From Paulownia fortunei (lineage: Eukaryota > Streptophyta > Magnoliopsida > Lamiales > Paulowniaceae): 64,000 nucleotides of DNA. Under the pieces are notes generated by a model that was not told where the DNA came from, made no database searches, and worked only from the letters and a program-made list of their open reading frames with translations. Where the stretch lies: positions 23,863,210 to 23,927,209 of the forward strand of contig CM033110.1 in the NCBI GenBank assembly GCA_019321725.1. Direction: 5' to 3'. The translations under genes and the position numbers were made by a program. Each line of letters begins with the position of its first letter. Positions within the stretch are counted from its first letter, which is position 1. Below are positions 38,886 to 50,400 of this stretch, in pieces.

Positions 38886-41354
38886 TTATGATACCACAGC
38901 AAGGTTCTCAATCACAGCAGAAACTATGCCCTTCAGCGTCCCCTGAAGAAGAAGAAGAAAAAAAGAAAAACACCAAAACAAAACAAAATGTTAAAAGGAT
39001 TGCCTTAATTTTATAGTTGAATTAAAAAATTATGTAACAGTACCAATGAATGGTCTCTCAGACCAAGAGACAACACTAATGCTTTTGACGATCCAGAGTT
39101 GCTGCAGACGTAAAAGAAACCATTTAAAGGAAGTAAAGGTTGTTAAGCAGTTGATATTGCAGAACAGAAAACGGAAGCATCAAACTGGTATTGCGAAATA
39201 CCTTATGTGTTCAATTAATTGCCGAGCACAAGCAACTAGCATGGGCTGCACATAATCATCAGGTACATCAGTATCTTTCCTTGATACAAGCATCAAAATA
39301 ATGTAGTGAAAAAGTACTAGACTGATAGACACCTACATTAAGATTCCAAACTTACCTCATCTCGTTTACCGAATACTACATTAACACTGAAAGTTGGATC
39401 AACTGAAACACCTCCCTCTTTCCTGGCAATTAACAACATGATCATTTAAGTTTCAGCATGCACATCTGTATTCTAACTATTAGCGCAAGGAATGCAATTA
39501 CATTATCAACAACACTAACATCTAAGTTCCAGTTTAATCACATTTCACAAGATTATACTTCTCAAGCCCATAATTAGATGGCCAAAAGCCATCACATACT
39601 CACATTATATTATAGCACAGTTGCCTTGTTTCCTTATTAAGTAGAATTAAAATGATGAACAACTCATATAATGGAGTCTAATCTAATGGAAAAGAAAACT
39701 CAACAGACTTTGCATACAAAAGCTCGGCATGCAGAGGCTATCAACTCAAGAGAAGAATAAATAGTAGGCAAATAACGTATCTATATAGCCAAAAGCATCC
39801 AAAAATCACATCAAACCTGATAGTGTAATATAACATCAGAAAATCTGATTTCAGCACTGGTTTTCTAGATTTAATATGGTCAACTTGAATGAAACGATGG
39901 AAAGAAATTGATCTGCATTATACTTAGGCTAGAATGAAAGAAAAACATACCCATTTTTTTTTTCATGGAGGGAGTTGGAGACAGGGCAGAGGAGGTTGGG
40001 TTGTGCTACTGAAAAAACTAGTCCAAAATCACATCATAACTAATTTAACGATTTAGCTTTAGCTGATTATCACATGTTGATATATCTTTTGGATGATACA
40101 ATCTCAAGATGCTCATACTTACCTCTTTAACAAAGTTTAATGCAAACTATGCTACACTATTCTTGGTACTTGGGAATTAGTAGAAGCTCAAGCCATTATG
40201 AGTTGCCCTTGCATCAGGAGATCAGACTTAACTCCGATCCCCTCCCTTGTAATTACATAATTATACAAGACAATCGGTGTGGTACTTTCTATATCTTCCT
40301 AGGTATTGCGACCCAACATATCTCAAAGTTGCAGCAAATAAAACTAAGAATAATGACTCCAGATATATATTAGTACCCTCCAAGGGCTTAAAGGCAGAGG
40401 GTCCTAAAACCCAGAGGACATGCAGAAGATCCTACTCAGGTGACATTGTCCAGCCATGGTCTCACTTCATCCATAAATGACTTAATGTGTATCCAAAACA
40501 TGGTTCTTGGATTAACATGGTCAATATGAAACCCAGATTCTTTAGACAAGCGCTCTGACTCTTTCGTAGAGACCTCTACAAAATGATACCAGTAAAAGCT
40601 CAACACACGTAAAACAGATTAATCAATTGTTTAACCCTTGATGTAACCAAATTAGGAAATGACACAACTCCAAATGATTCACCATGGAATAGAAGCTTTA
40701 GAGGCAGAACAAATTTGCCTCCTCGGCCAAAAGAAACAAGTACTATGTGTTCTCCTTTTTGTCCAAATTCACTGAAAAATAATAGGTTTCTAATATCAAA
40801 CAGATAATATAATCTGGAAAATCAATAATGCGCGCAAACCTAGAGTGCAATATTGTCCCCATGCTTCCAATCTGAGTTGCCATAACCTGCAATAATCGAC
40901 GATATTGAGATGGCTACGATATGAAAATTGCAAATGAAAAGAACTTAAAAAAAAAAAAAAGAGGATCTCACAAGAAAATGATCTTCGTAGCTGCTTATGA
41001 TAATATCCGTCTTGTGCCCCTGGCATAACAATAGATATAACCAGTAAAAATCCATCATGAAGTAGCGAGACAAACAAACTGAAATCACAATATTCAAAAA
41101 ACAATAGAAAAAAAAGGGATTTCAACGCAAGTATTTTCGTTCCGATTAACTTTTGGTCCAAAAATAAGCTCGAAAATCTCGCGAAAAGTGGCGGGCAAAA
41201 TTTTGAGCGTTGAAATTAAAATTATCCCATAAAATTAACAAATATTTCACAGAAATTACATGAATCAGTGAAAAGCAGAAGAAGCGGAACTCGCCTTGAT
41301 ATCTAAACAGAGCGTGGTGTGGCGTATGGGAAAAGCAGGATCTGATGTTTCCAT
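38886..41354 (-). CDS. Proteasome assembly chaperone 3-like protein
   Basis: PAC3/PSMG3 (yeast Poc3/Dmp1 type) works with PAC4 as a chaperone for 20S alpha-ring assembly. Seven short exons: 41295-41354, 40972-41019, 40840-40886, 39356-39422, 39202-39245, 39044-39101, 38886-38942, total 381 bp, 126 aa, in frame. None is long enough to stand out as an open frame alone. Motifs that identify it: METSDPAFPIRHTT at the start, GHKTDIIISSYEDHFL, VMATQIGSMGTILHSR, VSVDPTFSVNVVFGKRDE, PMLVACARQLIEH, ALVLSLGLRDHS and LKGIVSAVIENL. The length equals the usual 120-130 aa. Intron 1 begins AAG|GCGAGT, a GC-AG intron; the others are GT-AG. Intron 3 (39423-40839) is the longest. From memory it corresponds to At5g14710. 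Confidence 0.85.
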
Positions 41355-41930
41355 TTCCGTATATAATTTCGAGATTTTAAGGTTTTGTTTTGGGATTTTC
41401 CTCGATAAAACCCCACGATGGTTTATGAATGTGGTTTTGTTTAGTGATATATTGTAAAAATGAAAATCAGCACTGATATCCCAAATGGACCTTTTATGTT
41501 GCCTCCAAACATGAAAATTACTCTCAATTTTGGAATTTGGATTCCAACGAAAAAAGAGAAGAAAGAGTACAAAAAAATATAATATAAATTACTATTATTT
41601 GAAGTATGTATAAATTTTTTTTAGTGCTTTCTTTAAATCAAACATTATTATTTCTTAGTATTTTGTGCTAAGGTTTTAATATATACCTTTTTGCTTTATG
41701 TACCGTATAAATGCAAACCTCTTTTACCGAATACGTACAGGAAGCTTGACCACACGGGCTTTCATATGGACTCGAGGCCCATCTTATTTTTCGTAGTGGA
41801 CAGTATGATACCAAACCATTCTTCTACTGGACAGCCTAAAGAAGCGGCCCATATGGGCATTCAGTCGAATGGACATGAGGCCCACAGTGTGGGTAGCACA
41901 CTACCAATATAGCCCATTCATTGTATGTGC
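41355..41930 (-). promoter_or_regulatory. Upstream region of the chaperone gene with a site II (GGCCCA) cluster
   Basis: Four GGCCCA/GCCCA-type elements lie at about 41776, 41846, 41878 and 41911, including a perfect 12-bp palindrome GCCCATATGGGC at 41847-41858. They are 420-560 bp before the ATG. Site II elements bind TCP factors and are common in promoters of housekeeping genes such as those for ribosome and proteasome parts. No TATA box is evident. Confidence 0.45.
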
Positions 41931-44758
41931 TTTTTATTTCAATCATTCTTGGTACGGAATGAAGCTTCTAAAACGTTTTTTTGCATATATTTCCACTCAA
42001 GCCTTTCAATTGTTTGATTTTATTTTATTTTTTCAGCCTGATCTTTTCAAGTGACTTCCCACTCACGCCATCCATTTAGTATCTATATTTGGCAAATAAT
42101 ACTTCATTTGGCAAGTTTTTTGTTTTAATTTTTTCACAGTGTTTTTGGCTTTTTAGTTTTAATTTTGTATTGTAAATTTATATTATATTTTGTATTGCAT
42201 ATTACACATGAATCATATATACGTAGCGGTGTGCATATATAAAATATTCAAACTATATATTTTTATTTCAAAAACTCTACTCCATTAATTTTTATTTTTT
42301 TTGAGTGATTTAAGTTGCAGTCTATTGCAAGAGGAAATAACAAAATCCCGGTGTAGAATTTTGTAAATATGCTCTAATATTGTTATAAAACGAGTTTATA
42401 TGTATGATATAATTATATACCTACATCAGACAACTAACCATAAAATTACAAAAATTTATTTGTATCGGTGGCTAATTTTGTTGCACGTATAACTATACAG
42501 ATACTACGATAATAATAGTGTTGGGCTCTCATCTACCACCACTTCCAACATTCATGCGCATCGCACCTGCCGTTCAACGCTTGGGGCAGCCTACTTCTTT
42601 AGCCGTTGACAAGTTGAGCCAGATAAAATTGCTTAGCCAAGCCGGTGGATGTTTGAAGGTCAGGTTTTCGCGTTTATTGAGTGAGTATAAAAAATTATAC
42701 AAATCACGATCTCGTTAAAATTGATGAATTAGTTTCGTCTTATGTGGCTGTCACTTATAGATGAATTAATTTTTTTTATTTATTTGTGTATCTTTTTATT
42801 TTTAAGAAACATTCAGGCAAAAAGATTAGATAATAAAATATGGACAAATGGTAGAACTATCAACTTGAATTCGCTTTAGGGTGGAAGTTCAAATCCTGAT
42901 AAAAACTTGCGATTGAATTTTGGTATGGAGCAATTACTGTGCTGACAGTGAAACTCTACGGTCAGAGTTTAGTATGATGCAATCACTGTGCATTGAACTT
43001 CTTATGCGCAAAAATATACAGTTCTCGAGAGTCAATTGAAATATATCCCGTGATTTATCTTTTCCAGAGTAATAGGGGCAGGTTCGTTGGAGGTCCAAAA
43101 TTAGTTCGAAAAATTTAAGATACTTGGATTATCAAAAAATAAAAAAATAAAAAAATAAAAAAAATGGTCAACTTAGATCCATGGCCCCCACTGGTTAAAA
43201 AAAGTTAACAATTGGGCTAATTATTTTAGACTTGGTATTAGCGGATTGGTCGTGTTAGTTATTTACATGTCTATATCCATATTTCATCCATCTATAATTT
43301 CTTTTCACTGATTGATTGTTATTTTATTTTTTTTTTGAGATATTTGAAATCATGGATTTTTTAAGTTTATTTAGGGAGATTAGCTCGATTGGCATTTAAT
43401 AATTTAAATTGTCTGTTAAAAATATTTTGTATTTAATTTCACACCCTTAAAGCACATAATCATTTTTTAAGCCTAGTACACAATATTCCTTTTTATAAAT
43501 GAGCAAGAATGTTTGAACACATCATTTCCTATTTATTTTGAGAATTGGTTCTATATTGATATTGAATAATCATTTATTTAAAAATAAAAATGGAGATAAA
43601 AAATAGGTCGGTGATCAGTGATCTCCTTTGTAAAAAATGTGTTTCACATGAATTTTTTCTTTTTTTGAAAAATGGGTTTGGCTGACATATTTGGAAAAAC
43701 AAATCCGAATAAATTATTTGTCACCTCTCTCATACCTACCATTTGCACTTGACATAAAATGGGAGATTTTTTCAGTCTCATTCTCAAAACTAAGATAATT
43801 ATTAAGCAATAACTATGAAAAGACATGTCTCCAAACATAATTTCACAAAAAAATATATAATACATCAATAAAGATCAGTACACTAATACTTCTGTAAAAT
43901 AACTCATTTAAATACATATCTAACTTAATTTATTATTTTCTATAAATTTATATTTTTTTCATAAAATTACTTTTTTAAATGTAACATTCCATTCAATCAC
44001 AATTAGTATATAAGTTTCATTATCTCTAACCACATCTGACCTTTAAACATAAAAACAAAAAGATTAAGGAGGACAATAGAATAAATTCAAAATTGAACTC
44101 ATTTTAAACTCATCCATTATTACAAATTGATCCACGTTTGAAGTGAATTTTAAATTTTTATTTTCACATCTACTCACGCCGTCATATTTATTTATTTATT
44201 TATTTTTAAATTTTTATTTTTAAATTTATATGATTTAAAATATATATATATATTTGTAAAAATTTTGTGTATTATTTTTAATAAATATATATTTTTAATA
44301 TTTTTAAAATAATAAAATGAATATAATAAATCTAATTAAAATTAAAATTAAAATTTTAAAAATTATTGACAAAATAGATTTTTAATTTGACCAAACCATC
44401 TTAATAGATGAGAAATTATTATTTAATAATAATAAAAAAATCATTATGCAGTCCACGTGATTTCGAACTCGTTACATTGTCTTTCTGCTTGTGCCATTTA
44501 TTTAATTTGAGCGTGGCTCTCCCAACAAAAGCCAAGCCATTCACGACACATCAATAAGCGTAAAAGCCGAGGCGCTTATCCCATGATGCCCGCTTATTTT
44601 TCCAACGAAAACCTTCTCTCACTTCTATAGATCTATTAATTTACTTATACACAGACAGCTGAAAATAGTAATATCCAGTCATAAGTACTTCTACAAAAGC
44701 TCCAAGTCAATAAGCTAAAACTCTGACCATAGCTGGTGGTAGTTACTGACAAGCTGCA
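41931..44758. other. AT-rich intergenic spacer
   Basis: No gene supported. Near 42845-42900 there is a fragment with GTTCAAATCC, which resembles an RNA polymerase III box B, but no matching box A or ends were found. Low-complexity A-rich (near 43140) and TTTA repeats (near 44190) occur. The last 60 bp are the leader of the next gene. Confidence 0.5.
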
Positions 44759-47457
44759 ATGGGGATTGTGAGATTAGAGGAGACCCAGAAAGCGGAGCTC
44801 GAGGAATTTCGCCGTATGCTGCTATCGTGCGCCGCGGTGCACCGGCGGAAGGACGACGATGGGTTCAGGGGCCAAGAGAATGCGTTGCCCGCCGGAAGCG
44901 GAGACGTGCTGGACAGGCTGGTTTGTGTCACCAGCGGCGTGTCCTACCTCGGAATCGCTATCGTGAACCAGCTCCTAGTAAACGGCTACTCTGTGCGTAT
45001 CATCGTTGACAATGAAGGTGCGCTTGTAGAGTTTCTCCTTAAATCTGTGGTAAACTGAAAATAATTTCGTTCGTGGGCCGTATTAATTTCGAGTAAACTC
45101 GATTGATATTTTGATATAATTATATGATCAATGTCCAGGTTTGAACTCATAAATCATAATTCAGATTTTTTTTAAATCTTTTCGAGGGAAATTCGATTTG
45201 TTCTCAACTTTATATTTCTTACTTGATTTTCGAGTCATCTTGAACTCTGCTTTGATGTATTTTTCCCAACCACCACCATAATTCAATTTGTTAGTTGAAT
45301 TTTGTTACTTGTTCCCAATTGTTAAGCTGTCGGCTTTGGAAGATTTCTTTTCCTCCGTCTTTGGGGCCCTGATTTCTAGCAATAATTGCAGAATGTAGTA
45401 AAAGAACTATTTTTACTGATTGAAATTTTCGAGTTACTATTGCAGCTCATTTTTACATTTCAATCATCAGAATTTCTTTTCATTGCTTCGATAGGATCAA
45501 CTGATGATTTTTTTCAATTTTTCAATTTTTCAACTGATGGTTTTCAATTTTTTTTTTCCTGGTAATCTTCAGTAAGGAGTTGTTTATTGTTTTTCTAATG
45601 TAGCTATCACAGATTATAGATAATTATTTAGCCATATTGAATATCTGACCACCTTAATTTATTTGTATTTCCACTGGTGGTTCCCACTTGCGTGGCCGCC
45701 TTAATATATTCTTTGCAAGTGTGGTAATCAACAACTGCAAGACGTCAATTATTCATTTTTCATGCTTTCCAGAATGTAATATGGTGTGGGTTATCTGTTT
45801 CTGTCTAGTCCCTGTTGAATTGTATCTTTTGGGCTAATGTGAAAAATTAATAGCATTGAATTGGAAATGCAGAAGATGTTGAAAAACTGAGGGAAATGGA
45901 AATTTCTGGTGAAATGAGACTGAATAATAGCATTGTCGAAGTGGTCATGGCCAAGCTCACTGAAGTTGAAAGCCTAACTGAGGCATTTGATGGTTGCCGT
46001 GGCGTCTTTCACACAGCTGCATTTGTGGACCCTGCTGGACTATCCGGTTACTCTGTAAGTAATTCTCATTTTCCATGATTTATTTTTGAAAAAAAAATTC
46101 CTTGCTAGTTTGGCAAAAGTCAACTAGTAATATGGCCAGTGTTAATTACACACAATTTCTTCCACGAATGTCTTCAACCTAACCAGTAGGTTCACCTAAA
46201 CTATGGAGTTGGTTGATAACCTAGTTTCTCATTAATGAAGGGCAAGATGCTTCTTGAACCATACCTCTAGTGGTCTCTAAAGACGTGTCTAAGATAATGA
46301 AATTCATTGAGGTTGGTATAAGATAAGACAGCCATGTTAGATTTGAAACCAAAATCTGGCAAATCACTTTAGGAATTAATTGGATAGTTGATGAATTTGG
46401 CACCAACCAATTGTGTGGCCTGCTTTCAATTTACGTAGGCCTATGTAGTCCCAAAGCAGAGGTGCTCTGTTACTGTTTGCTCCAAGTAGTTAAGACTATT
46501 TTTTTGGAAAATAATTATTATAGGAATGCTACTGGCAATACGAGTGACCATAGTTGGCCAGTTTAAAGATACTTGACAAATCTTACCTCCTTCAGATATC
46601 ATAGTCTCATTTTTCTTATTGCTGCTACAACTTCTTATAAGCTTGCTTTTGCTGATTAAACTCATTGGTAAAATTAATCTTTCTGTAGAAAGCCATGGCT
46701 GATATCGAAGTGAACGCAAGCAAGAACGTTATAAAGGCATGTGGAATTTCACCTTCCGTTAGACACTGCGTGCTGACCTCCTCTCTTTTGACCTGTATTT
46801 GGCGAGATAACTCTGTTGATCAAGTTTCACACCTAATTGACCACAAGTGCTGGAGTGATGAGTCTGTCTGCCTAAATAAAAAGGTATAATTCATTGGAAA
46901 CAAAAGCTAAAATTTGGGCCAACTTAATATAGAGAGCTTGTGTTTTACAATTAAGTCAAAGTACTACAACCTGAAGTTGAGCGTAATTTTATTTTTCCTT
47001 AAATCAACAGCTCTGGTATGCTCTGGGGAAGCTGAGGGCTGAAAAAGCTGCATGGGAGATTGCCAAAGAGAATGGTCTGAAGCTGGCCGCCATTTGTCCA
47101 GGACTTATCACGGGCTCGGAGTTCTACCAGAGAAGTCCAACATCTAGTATTGCGTATCTTAAAGGAGTTCAAGAGATGTACATATATGGATTGCTGGCAA
47201 CTGTTGACATAGACAGATTAGCAAAGGCACATGTTTCCGTCTTTGAGGAGATGAAGAAGACAGCGTCTGGAAGGTACATTTGCTTTGATAAAGTATTAGA
47301 CAGAGAAGACGAGATTGAAAAGCTGGCTGGTAAGATGGGCATAAGTGCGAGCTCAATAACAGGGGGTGCCTCGTGCAGTAACAGGCCTCAATTTGAATTG
47401 TCAAATGCAAAGCTTGCTCGACTAATGTTGAGAACACGATGGTGTCATAATGAATGA
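44759..47457 (+). CDS. Atypical cinnamoyl-CoA reductase-like extended SDR
   Basis: Four exons, 44759-45017, 45873-46054, 46689-46883, 47011-47457; 1,083 bp, 360 aa, in frame with GT-AG introns. It is an NAD(P)-binding Rossmann protein of the CCR/DFR group. After a 54-residue N-terminal extension comes the nucleotide-binding turn [11 protein letters not shown] (about 55-65), where canonical CCR has a TGxxGY-type loop. Other motifs are [32 protein letters not shown] with the likely catalytic Ser179, WYALGK with Tyr215 and Lys219 (the YxxxK pair), and [11 protein letters not shown]. The CCR signature NWYCYGK is replaced by LWYALGK, so true cinnamoyl-CoA reductase activity is doubtful. Relatives include rice SNL6-type proteins linked to lignin and defence. 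From memory it corresponds to At5g14700. There is no signal peptide, so it is presumably cytosolic. Confidence 0.88.
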
Positions 47458-50400
47458 CAAGGTAGGGGCTTTGGAAATCAAATTTGGTCTTGATCATTTG
47501 AAGAGAAACATCTTAGGATTTCTAGCTTTATAAGCTTTGATTGGAGGTTAAATGGGGTACAGCACCTGTACAAGCTCACAAACCTTGCTGTGGTTTGGTT
47601 ATGTAGTGTATTGTGAATGTGGCAGTGAATATTAAAATCAGTACTAGTGTTCCAAATTAAGCTTCCAAACATGAAAATTGCCCTCGACTTAAGAAAAACA
47701 TAAACATAAATACATAGTCGATGAGAATGTAGTAAATGAAAATAAAAGGAACGATACCTTAGAGTAATACAATAATTATGAAGCCATATTATTTTAGAAA
47801 ATAAGTAACTTCGGTCACTACAATACAAAATAGGTTATACTAATATATGCTACTTACATAGCAGGAAACTTGAAGACATGAATTTAAATTGGTAACATAG
47901 AAGGCAAATGAGAAAAGTCTCTCCAACATAGGAATGGAAATAAATTAACTTAGTATGTGGTATGAGTTTTACATTATCTCACAAGATATAAAGTACTAAT
48001 ATTTAGGTTTAACTTGCAAGAAGTAAATAGTAAAACATGTAAATATCCAAAACTATATTAAGTAAATTCTATATATGCAAAATAAATTTGCTTAACTTCT
48101 CAAATGTGGGATTCCCCAACATTTAAACCTTTAGCACTAATGTAGAAGACCAAATTAAACTTAAATAGATTTACTTAATGCATACCTCATTTCATTCCGG
48201 ATATAATTAAAGCCTCCTTTCTGCATACACCTGCATATTAGATGTTTTGCTCTTGTTTGCTTGTGTGTGTATCAGATTATTTTAATTTTGAAACGTGGGG
48301 TTGCCTTTAATTTTGGGGATTTAATTGAATGAGGATTTTGAAGTTTAGGAATATGGAGATATATTTGGAGATTAACTGCATATTTGCGAGTACTTTTACA
48401 ATAAAAATTTATTTAAAAAATAATTATTTTATTAAATGTCTTTTGTAAAAAAAAATTTCATTATTAACATATGTTTGATGAAACTCATTCAAAAAAATAC
48501 TTTAAAACTAAAAGTTCATTCTTCACATATAACTATGTTTGATAAATTAGTTGAAAAGTGCATTTTTAATATGTATTTAACAATATTATCCCTACTTATA
48601 TTAGACATTTGTGATCATCAAATCGCTACATACTTTTTTTAACAATACTTAATAAGTTATAATATATATTTTTCATCAATTATTAATTATATATTTTTTG
48701 TTAAGCTGTTCAAAGAAAATTTGCAAATCAAATTAATAAAAAAAGTACTAACTCATATTTACTTTTTCTTTTCCAAAGATTGTTGCTTCAATTTTGAAAT
48801 AATTGAAATCAACAACTATTTAAATACCATTCTTTCAAAAATATAATATTGTTGCTAAAAGTAAAGTAAATGAATTTGAGAAATTTAACTGAAAAAGAAG
48901 AATATATGACATGTTGTAAAAAAATAATTCAAATAAACAAAAATACAAATAATATCAAATTAAAAAAATACCGCTCATAAAAAAATAGAGCATGAAATAC
49001 ATATGATATAATAAAATGAGTTTGTAAATTTAATTATATATAATAAAATGAGTTTTTAATTTTATTAAATTAAAAATCATCTCAATTTCAATTAATTGAT
49101 AATATCCTTAAACTAATAAAAATATATAACCTAAGAAAAAAGAAGTTGAATAATGAAAACTTTTAATCTGAGTATTAAGGCGAAGTTAATATGAATAATT
49201 TAAATAGAAAGAAACGGGATAAAATAAAAAAGTATCAACTTTTTAGTAACTTCCAAATAAAATTGCATGAAATGGATTTTGAGAATCCACTATCCTCACT
49301 TCTCTAAAATGAATTTTTTAGATTGTGATTTATTCTAAAAGTCCATCTATATTAAATCACCAAACCCCAAAAAAAAATTTAAATAAACTTTTAGATATAA
49401 AAATTCATTTAAAAATTAATTACAAATATATATTTCTGAACGATTGGAATCAGTTATTATTCTCTTTTAAAATAAACAATAATAATACATATGAAACAGT
49501 CACGAGCAAGAACAGTACTAAAAAAAAAAAAAAAACAAAATAAGGAAAAAAAAAACTAGCTCGCCGTCTTACTGAAGCAGTCAGACTCACGTTCGTGAGT
49601 CCACCACCACGTAAAGAAAAAGGAAGTGAGTGAGGAAAAAGCTTGGTTAAGACCAGGGACACTTTGCTTGTTTGGTTCACACAGGGAACGAGCATTTTAC
49701 ATATTTTTCTACTATGAATTAAAACTCTTCCTTATAACCACGACTCATGGTCAATACACTACAAAAATTAATATGTTTCACTACTCTCTCTGGATAACGT
49801 ATACACATATATATTAAAATATCAGAAAAATGCTTTGCTGTAGTCAAGATTTACAAATCATTAGAATATGATTTCAAAAGAAAGGCAGGGCAAGGATACA
49901 TATACATACACATATACGCATACATATATACATACAAGGCATAAATACTACACAAATCAGAACTGGTAATTTGAGTTTTAATCATCTAACATGAGATGAT
50001 CCAAACTAGTATATCTGTTCCTAGCTTGACATAAGTCAAGCACTGGACCTGCCCCAAAATCAAGAAATAATTTCATCCAAGTTCTTGATATTCATGCTAA
50101 AGATCCAAAAAGTCTTGGAGTTCTTTTCCAAATCAAGGAGCTTTTACAGGCATTCTGAAGAGGCAACATCGGATGGAAACCTGCGACCATCTGCGAGATG
50201 TCTGAGGTATCGTATGAACAATCTTTTTATCACGCATAAGTGTATAATGTGTATATACGTATATCAGATTTAGTTAATGGAGCAACCATTTTTCTGTTAT
50301 TGATTTGTTGATTGAACATCTGAGGTTTATTTCTTTATTGGGGGCTTTTTATCAATAATTCAAGAATGAGAAAAACATCAATAGATCAAGGGGATGCTCC

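Noticed and set aside
42845..42905. Possible tRNA or SINE fragment with GTTCAAATCC
   Set aside because: No matching box A, cloverleaf or element ends.
49450..49695. Minus-strand open frame of 81 codons with Phe-rich end
   Set aside because: It arises over an A-rich tract; no domain and no context.
50085..50273. Plus-strand open frame of 62 codons
   Set aside because: No known motif, no splice partners found and no promoter signs.
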